This document shows, in pieces, positions 1-8,298 of a stretch of DNA of 64,000 bases. The notes under the pieces are model-generated. The model did no database searches. It was given only the letters and a program-made list of their open reading frames with translations, and was not told the DNA's origin. The first letter of the stretch is position 1; the number at the start of each line of letters is the position of its first letter. The DNA comes from DASXUG01 sp036504995. Its GTDB lineage: Bacteria; Pseudomonadota; Gammaproteobacteria; Burkholderiales; Methylophilaceae. Position numbers and translations under genes: made by a program. Location: contig DASXUG010000009.1 of the NCBI GenBank assembly GCA_036504995.1, positions 5,607 through 69,606 of the forward strand, in the 5' to 3' direction.

Positions 1-2
1 GT

Positions 3-998
3 CAGCGTATGCGTCTGGCAGGCATGACCGATGATCAGGTCAAACAGGTGGAATCTGCTGGCAAAATACAGGCTCGGCTGACTATTTATGCACCTGCTGG
101 CGGCGTTGTATCCGAACTTAGTGCCCGTGAGGGCATGACTGTGATGGCAGGTGCGCCATTATTTCGTATTAACGGCACAGGCTCTGTCTGGGTGAATGCC
201 GATGTTCCAGAAAACCTGGCGGCACAAGTCCGACCTGGCAATCTGGTAGAGGCGCATACACAAGCATTGCCTAACAGACTGTTAAAAGGGCGGGTAAGTG
301 CCATCATTCCGCAAGTTGATATAACAACGCGTACATTGCAAGCGCGTATAGAGTTAGCGAATCCTAGTGGCAGGTTGGTTCCTGGCATGTTTGTTAACGT
401 GAACTTTGCCCCTGCCAAGGCGAATGATGATGTCCTCATGATACCTTCCGAGGCCATTATCCAGACGGGTCAGCGTACAGTGGTAATGATCGCACAAGGT
501 GATGGTAAATTCACGCCCGTGGACGTGAAGGCAGGTGTCGAGAATAACGGCATGACCGAAGTATCTGAAGGTTTGCAAATTGGTCAGAAAGTCGTAATTT
601 CAGGGCAGTTTCTGATTGATTCAGAGGCGAGTCTACGCGGAATCTCGACGCGCACAAGTGATGGTTCAATGCCTGCAGCGGATAAAGCAATGACCTCAAT
701 GACACATCACGGCAAGGGTAAGGTGGAAGCCATTAGCAAAGATGATATTACCCTGTCGCATGAGCCGATTTCCACACTCAATTGGGGAGCCATGACAATG
801 GGATTCAAACTGCCAGTCCATGGGTTACCAAAAAACATTGCCGTTGGCGATACCGTGCTATTCGAGATTCAGCCGACTAAAGACGGTGAATACCAGATCA
901 CGAATATCAAACCAAGCATGGACTCTGCATCGATGAACACCAAAAAACCGATGGCCGATATGTCTAATATGAAAGATATGACAGAGGTGAAGAAATGA
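3..998 (+). CDS. cusB: CusB-type periplasmic adaptor with C-terminal CusF-like domain (5' partial)
   Basis: This is the membrane-fusion (adaptor) subunit of a Cu(I)/Ag(I) RND efflux pump. The reading frame is open to the left edge, so only the last ~331 residues are seen; full CusB proteins are usually longer. The visible part has a lipoyl-like segment (IYAPAGGVVSEL, near the start), a beta-barrel region and the membrane-proximal domain. The last ~90 residues resemble CusF: a His-Gly-Lys-Gly start, then a Trp followed by MTMGF, the Trp/Met pattern CusF uses to hold Cu(I)/Ag(I). A Met-rich tail follows. The stop overlaps the start of cusA by 4 bp, so the two are translationally coupled. Adaptor identity is firm; metal choice rests on the CusF tail and on CusA. 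Confidence 0.9.
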   Translation, partial: QRMRLAGMTDDQVKQVESAGKIQARLTIYAPAGGVVSELSAREGMTVMAGAPLFRINGTGSVWVNADVPENLAAQVRPGNLVEAHTQALPNRLLKGRVSAIIPQVDITTRTLQARIELANPSGRLVPGMFVNVNFAPAKANDDVLMIPSEAIIQTGQRTVVMIAQGDGKFTPVDVKAGVENNGMTEVSEGLQIGQKVVISGQFLIDSEASLRGISTRTSDGSMPAADKAMTSMTHHGKGKVEAISKDDITLSHEPISTLNWGAMTMGFKLPVHGLPKNIAVGDTVLFEIQPTKDGEYQITNIKPSMDSASMNTKKPMADMSNMKDMTEVKK

Positions 999-3900
999 TT
1001 GCCAAACTTATACGATGGTCGATTGGCAACCGCTTTCTGGTACTCCTGGCCACGCTCACGATCACAGGCTGGGGCATCTGGTCATTGGGCAAAACCCCAC
1101 TAGACGCGATCCCTGATCTTTCCGATGTACAGGTCATTATTCGTACTACGTATCCTGGACAGGCACCGCAGATTGTCGAGAATCAGATTACCTATCCGCT
1201 CACCACGACTATGCTTTCGGTGCCTGGTGCCAAAACAGTACGTGGATTCTCTTCATTCGGAGATTCATTTGTCTATGTGCTGTTTGAGGATGGGACAGAT
1301 CCTTACTGGGCACGTACCCGTGTCTTGGAATACCTGAATCAGGTGCAATCCAGGCTACCAATTCAGGCTAGAGCGTCGTTAGGGCCTGATGCAACGGGTG
1401 TGGGTTGGGTCTATGAGTATGCCTTGGTTGACCGTACAGGCAAGATGGATCTGTCGCAATTGCGCAGCCTTCAGGACTGGTTTCTTAAGTATGAACTCAA
1501 AACCGTTCCTAATGTATCAGAAGTTGCTAGCATTGGGGGGATGGTACGTCAGTATCAGATTGTGCTTGATCCCGACAAATTGCGTGCCTATAACCTTCCA
1601 CACACCAAAGTGATTGAGGCGGTACAGCGCGCCAATCAGGAAACTGGCGGCTCAGTGCTTGAGTTGGGTGAGGCTGAGTATATGGTGCGTGCCTCAGGTT
1701 ATCTGAAGACGCTGGATGACTTCCGTAAAATTCCATTGACGACCACACCAGGTGGCATATCTGTGCGCCTCGGTGATGTGGCACATATTCAAGTTGGCCC
1801 CGAGATGCGACGCGGGATTGCCGAGTTGAATGGGGAGGGGGAGGTGGCTGGTGGCGTGATTATTATGCGTTCTGGTAAAAATGCCATGGAAACTATTGCA
1901 GCCGTCAAAGCCAAACTGGCCATTTTAAAGTCTAGCCTACCTGCGGGCGTTGAGCTAGTGACGACCTATGATCGCTCCAGTCTCATCAAACGCGCTGTCG
2001 ACAACCTGCAACATAAACTTATTGAAGAGTTCATTGTAGTAGCGATCGTCTGCGGCGTTTTTCTGTTTCATATGCGTTCAGCTTTTGTTGCGATTGTGTC
2101 ACTGCCCATCGGCATTCTGATCGCATTTATTATCATGCGTTATCAGGGAGTAAATGCAAACATCATGTCGCTGGGTGGCATCGCCATTGCCATTGGGGCG
2201 ATGGTCGATGCAGCAGTGGTGATGATTGAAAACGCGCATAAGAAACTGGAAGCCTGGCATCATGACCATCCTGGACTGAAGCTAGTTGGTGAAACGCGCT
2301 GGCAGGTGATTGGTGATGCTGCGGCAGAGGTCGGCCCAGCCTTGTTTTTTTCCTTACTCATTATCACGTTATCCTTTATTCCTGTATTTACTCTGGAAGC
2401 GCAGGAAGGACGATTGTTCTCACCATTAGCGTTTACCAAAACCTACGCGATGGCAGCTGCCGCAGCACTATCCGTGACACTGATTCCAGTGTTAATGGGT
2501 TATCTGATACGTGGGCACATTCCAGACGAACAGAAGAACCCGTTAAATCGGGTATTGATTGCGGTGTATCGCCCATTACTGGAGGTCGTTTTGCGCTTTC
2601 CTAAAATGACACTGATAGTCGCATTTGTGGTGGCGATTGCAAGCATATGGCCGATCAGCCAGCTAGGTGGTGAGTTTATGCCTCCACTGGATGAAGGTGA
2701 TGTACTGTATATGCCATCTGCGCTGCCAGGGATTTCAATTGGCAAAGCCTCTGAGTTATTACAACAGACAGATCGGTTAATTAAAACAGTTCCCGAAGTA
2801 CAAAGCGTGTTTGGTAAAGCGGGGCGTGCTGACACAGCGACAGATCCCGCACCGCTGGAAATGTTCGAGACTACTGTCCAGTTTAAACCACGCGACCAAT
2901 GGCGGGCAGGCATGACACCCGACAAACTGGTCGAGGAACTAGATCATATTGTTAAAGTGCCAGGACTGTCGAATATCTGGGTACCGCCAATCCGTAATCG
3001 TATCGATATGCTGGCCACAGGTATTAAAAGTCCCGTGGGCGTCAAAGTGGCTGGCGCTGATCTGGCAGAAATTGATCGTGTAACCGCTGAGATCGAACAA
3101 GCAGTAAAGAAAGTGCCTGGTGTCACTTCTGCATTGGCAGAACGTCTTACGGGCGGGCGTTATATTGATATGAATATCAACCGCGATGCCGCTGCCCGTT
3201 ACGGTCTTAATATTGCCGACGTGCAAAGCATTATTTCTGCGGCTATCGGCGGTGATAACATCGGTGAAACCGTCGAAGGTTTACAGCGCTTTCCTATCAA
3301 TCTACGTTACCCACGTGAAGTGCGGGACTCGGTAGAAAAGCTACGCAATTTGCCTATTCAGACAGATCGCGGTGCACAAATACGACTGGGAGATGTAGCG
3401 GAGATTAAGATTGCGGATGGTCCGCCCATGCTGAAAAGCGAGAACTCGCGTTTATCAGGCTGGGTATATATCGACATTCGTGGTCGGGATCTCAAATCTG
3501 CAGTGAATGATATGCAACAAGCCGTTGCTGCTGAGGTCAAAATCCCGTCAGGCTATTCAGTTTCCTGGTCAGGACAGTTTGAGTTTCTGGAGCGCGCTAC
3601 AGCAAAACTCAAGATTGTAGTTCCCGCTACGCTACTGATTATATTTGTACTGCTTTATCTGACTTTTACCCGCTTTGATGAGGCCTTCCTGATTATGGCA
3701 ACGCTGCCATTTGCCCTGGCTGGCGGCGCATGGTTGCTATGGTTATTACATTACAACCTGTCGGTAGCAAGTGGTGTCGGCTTTATTGCGCTGTCAGGTG
3801 TTTCGGCAGAGTTTGGCGTCATTATGCTGCTTTACCTCAAAAATGCCTGGAACGACAAACTTGAGCAGGGCAAGGAGCAGGAAGCAGATTTGCTGGATGC

Positions 3901-4135
3901 TATTCGTGAAGGAGCTGTGCTGCGTGTGAGACCCAAAGCGATGACGGTGGCTGTGATTATTGCAGGCTTAATCCCCGTTATGATCGCTTCTGGTACTGGC
4001 TCGGAAGTCATGCAGCGTATTGCAGCGCCGGTGGTGGGTGGCATGGTGACAGCGCCATTGTTATCTATGTTTGTAGTGCCCGCAGTTTATTTACTTATGC
4101 GGCGTCCACGTAAAAGCAACAAGGCGAGTGTGTAA
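995..4135 (+). CDS. cusA: CusA-type Cu(I)/Ag(I) RND efflux transporter
   Basis: This is the inner-membrane, proton-driven pump subunit of the tripartite Cus system (1046 residues, normal length). The three methionines that define CusA fall at the E. coli positions: Met573 (LYMPS), Met623 (PLEMFE) and Met672 (RIDMLA). The TM4 motif GAMVDAAVVMIENAH, with its conserved Asp and Glu, lies near residue 400. Typical HME-RND ends are present, from IRWSIGNRFLV at the N-terminus to a basic tail. It overlaps cusB by 4 bp. The outer-membrane channel CusC is not in the window and would be expected upstream. The Met triad makes Cu/Ag a better call than Zn/Co. Confidence 0.95.
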   Translation: MIAKLIRWSIGNRFLVLLATLTITGWGIWSLGKTPLDAIPDLSDVQVIIRTTYPGQAPQIVENQITYPLTTTMLSVPGAKTVRGFSSFGDSFVYVLFEDGTDPYWARTRVLEYLNQVQSRLPIQARASLGPDATGVGWVYEYALVDRTGKMDLSQLRSLQDWFLKYELKTVPNVSEVASIGGMVRQYQIVLDPDKLRAYNLPHTKVIEAVQRANQETGGSVLELGEAEYMVRASGYLKTLDDFRKIPLTTTPGGISVRLGDVAHIQVGPEMRRGIAELNGEGEVAGGVIIMRSGKNAMETIAAVKAKLAILKSSLPAGVELVTTYDRSSLIKRAVDNLQHKLIEEFIVVAIVCGVFLFHMRSAFVAIVSLPIGILIAFIIMRYQGVNANIMSLGGIAIAIGAMVDAAVVMIENAHKKLEAWHHDHPGLKLVGETRWQVIGDAAAEVGPALFFSLLIITLSFIPVFTLEAQEGRLFSPLAFTKTYAMAAAAALSVTLIPVLMGYLIRGHIPDEQKNPLNRVLIAVYRPLLEVVLRFPKMTLIVAFVVAIASIWPISQLGGEFMPPLDEGDVLYMPSALPGISIGKASELLQQTDRLIKTVPEVQSVFGKAGRADTATDPAPLEMFETTVQFKPRDQWRAGMTPDKLVEELDHIVKVPGLSNIWVPPIRNRIDMLATGIKSPVGVKVAGADLAEIDRVTAEIEQAVKKVPGVTSALAERLTGGRYIDMNINRDAAARYGLNIADVQSIISAAIGGDNIGETVEGLQRFPINLRYPREVRDSVEKLRNLPIQTDRGAQIRLGDVAEIKIADGPPMLKSENSRLSGWVYIDIRGRDLKSAVNDMQQAVAAEVKIPSGYSVSWSGQFEFLERATAKLKIVVPATLLIIFVLLYLTFTRFDEAFLIMATLPFALAGGAWLLWLLHYNLSVASGVGFIALSGVSAEFGVIMLLYLKNAWNDKLEQGKEQEADLLDAIREGAVLRVRPKAMTVAVIIAGLIPVMIASGTGSEVMQRIAAPVVGGMVTAPLLSMFVVPAVYLLMRRPRKSNKASV

Positions 4136-4263
4136 TTTTTTTTGATTACCTTGCAGGAAGAGGGAGTCTGTTAGATAACTGGCTCATGTTTTGTGAGCTT
4201 GTTTGTGGGCGACTTGCCCAATGTTGTAACTTTTGTTTGTTAACTTGATATGGAGAATTGATG

Positions 4264-4470
4264 ATGTCTAAACTGATAGCAGTTTTATTTGCAACCTGTA
4301 TGTTGATTGGTATGGCAGCCGCACAAGCTGAAGATATGAAAGACATGAACATGCCTGCAAAGGCAGATATGTCAAAAGATGACATGAAAAAAGGTTCTAT
4401 GACTAAACATCACCATATGAAAAAACATATGATGAAAAAAGATGAAATGCCCAAAGATGAAATGAAATAA
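4264..4470 (+). CDS. Small Met/His/Lys-rich periplasmic protein
   Basis: This is a 68-residue secreted protein of no family I can name. It begins with a clear Sec signal peptide (KLIAVLFATCMLIGMAAAQA, cleavage expected after AQA). The mature part is almost entirely repeats of Asp/Lys/Met, such as EDMKDMNM and KKDEMPKDEMK, with a HHHMKKHMM core. Such peptides can bind Cu(I) or Ag(I) through Met and His, and the position right after cusBA fits a periplasmic copper buffer; that role is inference. TTG-ATG-ATG stand in frame; GGAG at 4252 favours ATG 4264 over ATG 4261. A strong hairpin lies just after the stop. Confidence 0.7.
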   Translation: MSKLIAVLFATCMLIGMAAAQAEDMKDMNMPAKADMSKDDMKKGSMTKHHHMKKHMMKKDEMPKDEMK

Positions 4471-4480
4471 CACTTTACCT

Positions 4481-4519
4481 ATCGAGCACATGACGTTGAG
4501 ATAAGGTCATGTGCTCGAT
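4481..4519. terminator. Perfect 14-bp inverted repeat after the Met-rich gene
   Basis: The arms ATCGAGCACATGAC and GTCATGTGCTCGAT pair perfectly around an 11-nt loop. There is no T-run on either side, so it is either a weak or processed terminator for the cus unit or an mRNA 3' stabiliser. Confidence 0.5.
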
Positions 4520-4525
4520 ATCCTC

Positions 4526-4551
4526 AATTGTAGTACTTAAGTACTACAATT
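4526..4551. promoter_or_regulatory. Perfect 26-bp palindrome upstream of the CDF gene
   Basis: A perfect palindrome is centred on CTTAAG, with half-site AATTGTAGTACTT, 45 bp before the CDF transporter start. It looks like an operator for a dimeric metal sensor (MerR or ArsR/CopY type). A poor promoter could overlap it: TTGTAG at 4528 and TAAACT at 4551, 17 bp apart. The cognate regulator is not identified here. Confidence 0.55.
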
Positions 4552-4595
4552 AAACTACAACATTGATGTATTGAATAAATGTTAGGCCCCAAAAA

Positions 4596-5294
4596 ATGGC
4601 AAGTTGTTGCGAAGATAAATCCTGTGAAGTTACTGCATTACGCGAGAAACATAGTCGCGTACTGAAAGTTGTATTAATGATTAACGCGGTCATGTTTCTA
4701 GTAGAAGGCATGACAGGCTGGTTGGCAAACTCCACATCGCTCATGGCCGATGCGCTTGATATGTTGGGGGATGCGTTAGTTTACGGCATGAGTTTGTATG
4801 TCTTAACCAAAAGCCTGCAACAGCAGGTCAAGGTTGCCTTGGTCAAAGGCGGATTTATGTTGCTGTTTGGTCTTTTTGTACTTGGCGATGCAACCTATAA
4901 ACTGATTCACCCTGTAATGCCTGATGTACAGATGATGGGCGTCATAGGCTCATTAGCCCTAATTGCAAATCTGGTCTGCTTCTTTCTGCTGTATAGCCAC
5001 AAAGAAGATAACCTCAACATGAGTTCAACATGGTTATGCTCGCGTAATGACTTGTTTGCAAATGTTGGCGTCTTATTAGCCGCAGGGATCAGTTATCTAT
5101 TTCTATCCAAATGGCCAGATATACTAATGGGAGCAGCAATCGCGTTACTGTTTTTAAAGTCATCCTGGTATGTCACCCAAGAAGCGCTTGTTGCCATTAT
5201 GCAGCCCGAACCAATAATAGTTGAACCTAAGGCTCATACGAATATTCAAAGCGTCGGGATTAAGATTCAAAGAAATAATAAGCCCCGTCAATAA
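4596..5294 (+). CDS. Cation diffusion facilitator transporter, short form
   Basis: This is a 232-residue membrane protein of the CDF family, which exports divalent metal by proton antiport across the inner membrane. About six membrane segments run from residue 24 to 195. It ends shortly after TM6, so it lacks the cytoplasmic C-terminal dimer domain of classical CDFs. In TM2 the usual His-x3-Asp is Asp55-x3-Asp59, and in TM5 it is Cys148-x3-Asp152. The czcD in this window has His48/Asp52 and His153/Asp157 there. A Cys-rich N-terminus (ASCCEDKSC) may bind metal. The ribosome site is weak. The metal is unknown; the cus/ars surroundings suggest a resistance role. Confidence 0.8.
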   Translation: MASCCEDKSCEVTALREKHSRVLKVVLMINAVMFLVEGMTGWLANSTSLMADALDMLGDALVYGMSLYVLTKSLQQQVKVALVKGGFMLLFGLFVLGDATYKLIHPVMPDVQMMGVIGSLALIANLVCFFLLYSHKEDNLNMSSTWLCSRNDLFANVGVLLAAGISYLFLSKWPDILMGAAIALLFLKSSWYVTQEALVAIMQPEPIIVEPKAHTNIQSVGIKIQRNNKPRQ

Positions 5295-5493
5295 ATCATT
5301 ATGTTTTGAGGCAGAGGCACCAATCTATGAACTAAACTTATATATACAGAAGTTTAGCCATAAAACCTGACTGACCACAGCTACTGCCTTGATTTCTCCG
5401 AGTGAATAGTATCAACAACAAACTCTAGTTATAACTCCAAATACTCTTCCAGCTTGTTAGAAGTAGTGGGTAAATAATAATACTTGACTTTAT

Positions 5494-5509
5494 TTCTATA
5501 TTTATAGAA
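5494..5509. promoter_or_regulatory. Candidate ArsR operator upstream of the ars operon
   Basis: The sequence TTCTATA-TT-TATAGAA is a perfect 7-bp dyad in the 258-bp gap before the first gene of the ars unit. AT-rich dyads of this kind are typical ArsR sites. A possible -35, TTGACT, lies at 5484. The link to the arsR at 6415 is inference. Confidence 0.45.
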
Positions 5510-5552
5510 TAATAGATTAACGGTATGAATGAGCAGTATTAATTACTAAAAC

Positions 5553-5867
5553 ATGGATGAGATAGGGTTCTTTGATTTTTCCTTGGTTAGGCACAAGGCC
5601 GATTATTTGGGCTTTAAAGTTCGATATAGCCTGCAAGATGCTTTCTGGGATGTCAGCGGTGTGGGATGGATCAACCCAAGTGACCCTAAGTATTACCTGA
5701 CGGATATATCACGTAACGGAACATTATCGACAGGTCATGATTTAGGCAGTGCTGGCATTATGCTGCAAGACTACAGCATGAGGTTTGAATGTGAAGAACT
5801 TGACCAATTGGTTAAGTCACACATTCGGCTTCAGTGGAAAAGCAAACCTGGAAAACCTCGCAGATAA
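5553..5867 (+). CDS. Hypothetical protein, first gene of the ars unit
   Basis: This is a 104-residue soluble protein I do not recognise. It is rich in aromatics (GFKVRYSLQDAFWDVSG, VGWINPSDPKYYLTD) and ends in a basic tail (SKPGKPRR). It has no signal peptide and no cysteine pair apart from one Cys near residue 90. It lies 48 bp before arsC in the same direction and downstream of the dyad at 5494, so it may be co-transcribed with the arsenic genes. No clear Shine-Dalgarno precedes the ATG, so the start is uncertain. Confidence 0.5.
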   Translation: MDEIGFFDFSLVRHKADYLGFKVRYSLQDAFWDVSGVGWINPSDPKYYLTDISRNGTLSTGHDLGSAGIMLQDYSMRFECEELDQLVKSHIRLQWKSKPGKPRR

Positions 5868-5915
5868 ACTTGAGAAATATATTTTAATAACTTAATTAAT
5901 TAGAAACCAATCATC

Positions 5916-6395
5916 ATGAACGTACTCTTTTTATGCACTGGCAACTCTTGCCGTTCTATCTTGGGTGAAGCCACATTCAATCACCTTGCGCCTGCTGGCT
6001 GGCATGCTATGAGTGCTGGTAGCAAACCAACTGGATATGTCCATCCGCGCTCATTAGCATTACTGGCAAGTGAAGGTATTTCAACGGAAGGCTACCATAG
6101 CAAGTCATGGGAAAACCTGCCTGCAACTCCCGATATCGTCATATCAGTGTGCGGCAACGCGGCTAATGAAACATGTCCAGCTTACCTCGGCCCAGTCCTG
6201 CGTAGCCATTGGGGCGTAGAAGACCCAGCGCACGTTACGGGTACAGAAGAAGAGATTAATGCAGCGTTCATGGCTGCCTATCGTATTCTACGTGCCCGTA
6301 TTGAAGCCTTCCTCGCATTACCGCTGGAAACACTCAAGAACGACAAAGCGGCACTCAAGGCGGAAATGGATAAAATCGCGCCTTTGATGGCGTAA
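5916..6395 (+). CDS. arsC: Arsenate reductase, low-molecular-weight phosphatase type
   Basis: It reduces arsenate to arsenite in the cytoplasm so that Acr3 can export it (159 residues). The phosphatase loop CTGNSCRS near residue 7 gives the catalytic Cys-x5-Arg. A second cysteine pair, in VCGNAANETCP, supplies the redox relay of this family, and HWGVEDPA is the family Asp motif. The fold is that of LMW tyrosine phosphatase, not the glutaredoxin-linked E. coli ArsC. It heads the recognised ars genes and is followed after 19 bp by arsR. A second, diverged copy lies at 9175. Confidence 0.92.
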   Translation: MNVLFLCTGNSCRSILGEATFNHLAPAGWHAMSAGSKPTGYVHPRSLALLASEGISTEGYHSKSWENLPATPDIVISVCGNAANETCPAYLGPVLRSHWGVEDPAHVTGTEEEINAAFMAAYRILRARIEAFLALPLETLKNDKAALKAEMDKIAPLMA

Positions 6396-6414
6396 ACATA
6401 TGGAGATCAGTCAA

Positions 6415-6741
6415 ATGGATACCAAAGAAGCCGTAAAGCGACTTGCCTCTATCGCACAAGAAGCACGGCTGGAGATTTTTAGATTATTGGTGCAGGCAGG
6501 CAAAGATGGGCTTGCTGCTGGCGTTATTGGTGAAAAGCTGGATATTCCGAATAGCACCCTGTCGTTTCACCTCAAAGAGTTGAATCATGCGGGTCTAATC
6601 ACTTCCCGTCAGGAAAGTCGATATGTGTACTACTCGGCAAATTATGAAGCCATGAATAGCCTGCTTGCCTATCTCACTGAGAATTGCTGTGCTGGACTGG
6701 AGAAATGCTGTCCAGATGTTAGTTGCACAACCACCGAATAA
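6415..6741 (+). CDS. arsR: ArsR family arsenite-responsive repressor
   Basis: This is a winged-helix repressor of about 108 residues. The recognition helix region reads IPNSTLSFHLKELNHAGLI, followed by the wing (SRQESRYVYYSAN). The C-terminus has Cys pairs (ENCCAGLEKCCPDVSC) that can bind As(III), as in the Cys-rich C-terminal ArsR subgroup. I chose ATG 6415 because GGAGAT at 6402 sits 7 nt upstream; an in-frame ATG at 6400 would add five residues. It lies inside the operon it is expected to control. Confidence 0.9.
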   Translation: MDTKEAVKRLASIAQEARLEIFRLLVQAGKDGLAAGVIGEKLDIPNSTLSFHLKELNHAGLITSRQESRYVYYSANYEAMNSLLAYLTENCCAGLEKCCPDVSCTTTE

Positions 6742-6753
6742 AGGAACATCACA

Positions 6754-7239
6754 ATGAAACGTATGCATTTACATGTCTCAGTCGATGACTTAGGCAAAAG
6801 TATTGCCTTTTATAGCACGCTCTTTGGAACTGCCCCGAGCGTAGCAAAACCAGACTACGCCAAATGGATGCTGGATGACCCTTTGGTTAATTTTGCGATT
6901 AGTCAGCGTGGTGCAAAAGTCGGCTTGGATCATATCGGCATTCAGGTCGACAACGATGATGAGTTAAGTGAAATTAAAGCAAGACTTGAGGCGGCTGACA
7001 TGAGTGTTCTTACCCAAGAAGGCACGACCTGCTGCTATGCAAAATCAGATAAGCACTGGGTACAAGACCCCTCAGGACTGGCGTGGGAAACTTACCATAC
7101 ACTAGATAGCGCTCCAACTTTCAATGACAGTCCTGAGAATGATACTGCATCGACTGCATGCTGTGCACCAGCCATCGAAACCATCCAATTTATCTCACCT
7201 AAGGCCAAGAACGATGACAAAAAATCTAGCTGCTGTTGA
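6754..7239 (+). CDS. arsI: ArsI-type C-As lyase (glyoxalase/dioxygenase fold)
   Basis: ArsI is an Fe(II)-dependent dioxygenase that cleaves the C-As bond of trivalent methyl- and aryl-arsenicals. The protein (161 residues) has the vicinal-oxygen-chelate fold, with likely iron ligands His5, His60 and Glu112. It carries the diagnostic adjacent cysteines Cys93-Cys94 in TTCCYAKSDKHW, which bind the arsenical. Older annotations call it CadI or glyoxalase. The C-terminus adds a variable tail with Cys pairs (TACCAP, SSCC). It follows arsR by 12 bp and overlaps acr3 by 26 bp. Confidence 0.85.
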   Translation: MKRMHLHVSVDDLGKSIAFYSTLFGTAPSVAKPDYAKWMLDDPLVNFAISQRGAKVGLDHIGIQVDNDDELSEIKARLEAADMSVLTQEGTTCCYAKSDKHWVQDPSGLAWETYHTLDSAPTFNDSPENDTASTACCAPAIETIQFISPKAKNDDKKSSCC

Positions 7240-8275
7240 AGTGCCCCCTAAAATAAGTAGCTTTGAGCGCAATCTCACTTGGTGGGTACTGGGCTGCATT
7301 GTTGTCGGGATTGCACTGGGTAAATTAATGCCGAGTGTATTTCAGGCAATTGGCAGCCTCAAAGTCGCAGAGGTCAATTTGCCAGTGGCTATACTCATCT
7401 GGCTGATGGTGATTCCTATGTTGCTTAAAATTGATTTTACGGCAATGGGTGAAGTGTTCCAGCATATAAAAGGCATAGGTGTAACACTGTTTATCAACTG
7501 GCTGGTCAAACCCTTCTCGATGGCATTACTGGCTTGGATATTCATTCGACACCTATTTGCAGGGATGCTGCCTGTTGATCAGATCGATAGCTATATTGCA
7601 GGGCTCATTCTTCTAGCCGCAGCACCATGCACGGCGATGGTGTTTGTGTGGAGTAATCTGTGTGATGGGGAGCCTAAGTTCACACTCTCACAAGTGGCGA
7701 TTAATGACATTATCATGTTATTTGCCTTTGCTCCTATTGTGGCTTTACTGCTTGGCTTGTCGAGTATCGCTGTACCTTGGAATACGCTGTTTATTTCCGT
7801 GGTGCTCTTTATTGTTGTGCCCGTGGTGATCAGTCAGATCGTCCGTAAGTTGCTAATAAAACAAGGCGATGAAAGCGCTTTGAAAGCGGTACTAAAAACA
7901 CTGCAACCAGTATCGCTCAGTGCGTTGTTGATTACCTTGGTATTACTGTTTGCTTTCCAAGGTCAGCAGATCATTAATCAACCCATCATTATTGCGCTAT
8001 TAGCTATACCCATCCTGATTCAGGTGTATTTCAACTCAATGCTGGCTTACTGGCTGAATAAAAAATTCAAAGTCGCACATTGTGTGGCAGGACCATCCGC
8101 GTTAATCGGTGCTTCAAACTTCTTTGAATTAGCGGTAGCGACTGCAATTGCCTTATTTGGATTTAATTCAGGCGCTGCGTTAGCAACTGTGGTGGGTGTA
8201 TTAATCGAAGTGCCTGTCATGTTGTCTATCGTTTCTATCGTGAATAAAAGCAAAGCTTGGTACGAACATGACTAA
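7214..8275 (+). CDS. acr3: ACR3 family arsenite efflux permease
   Basis: Acr3 exports arsenite from the cytoplasm using the proton motive force. The 353-residue protein has about ten membrane helices from residue 20 on and the family motif AAAPCTAMVFVWSNL with its essential Cys, plus a conserved ASNFFELAVA near the C-terminus. ATG 7214 (MTKNLAAVEV) is chosen over the longer frame from 7124, which would lie inside arsI and adds a non-homologous leader. It overlaps the 3' end of arsI, so it is probably coupled to it. arsH follows 23 bp later. Confidence 0.92.
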   Translation: MTKNLAAVEVPPKISSFERNLTWWVLGCIVVGIALGKLMPSVFQAIGSLKVAEVNLPVAILIWLMVIPMLLKIDFTAMGEVFQHIKGIGVTLFINWLVKPFSMALLAWIFIRHLFAGMLPVDQIDSYIAGLILLAAAPCTAMVFVWSNLCDGEPKFTLSQVAINDIIMLFAFAPIVALLLGLSSIAVPWNTLFISVVLFIVVPVVISQIVRKLLIKQGDESALKAVLKTLQPVSLSALLITLVLLFAFQGQQIINQPIIIALLAIPILIQVYFNSMLAYWLNKKFKVAHCVAGPSALIGASNFFELAVATAIALFGFNSGAALATVVGVLIEVPVMLSIVSIVNKSKAWYEHD

Positions 8276-8298
8276 TCATAGTAATAAGGCTTATTAAT

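Noticed and set aside
2500..2925. Minus-strand open frame of 141 codons inside cusA
   Set aside because: It is antisense to a strongly conserved coding region, and its composition is that of a shadow frame.
7124..7213. N-terminal extension of Acr3
   Set aside because: The extra 30 residues lie inside arsI in another frame and look unlike any Acr3; ATG 7214 fits the family start.
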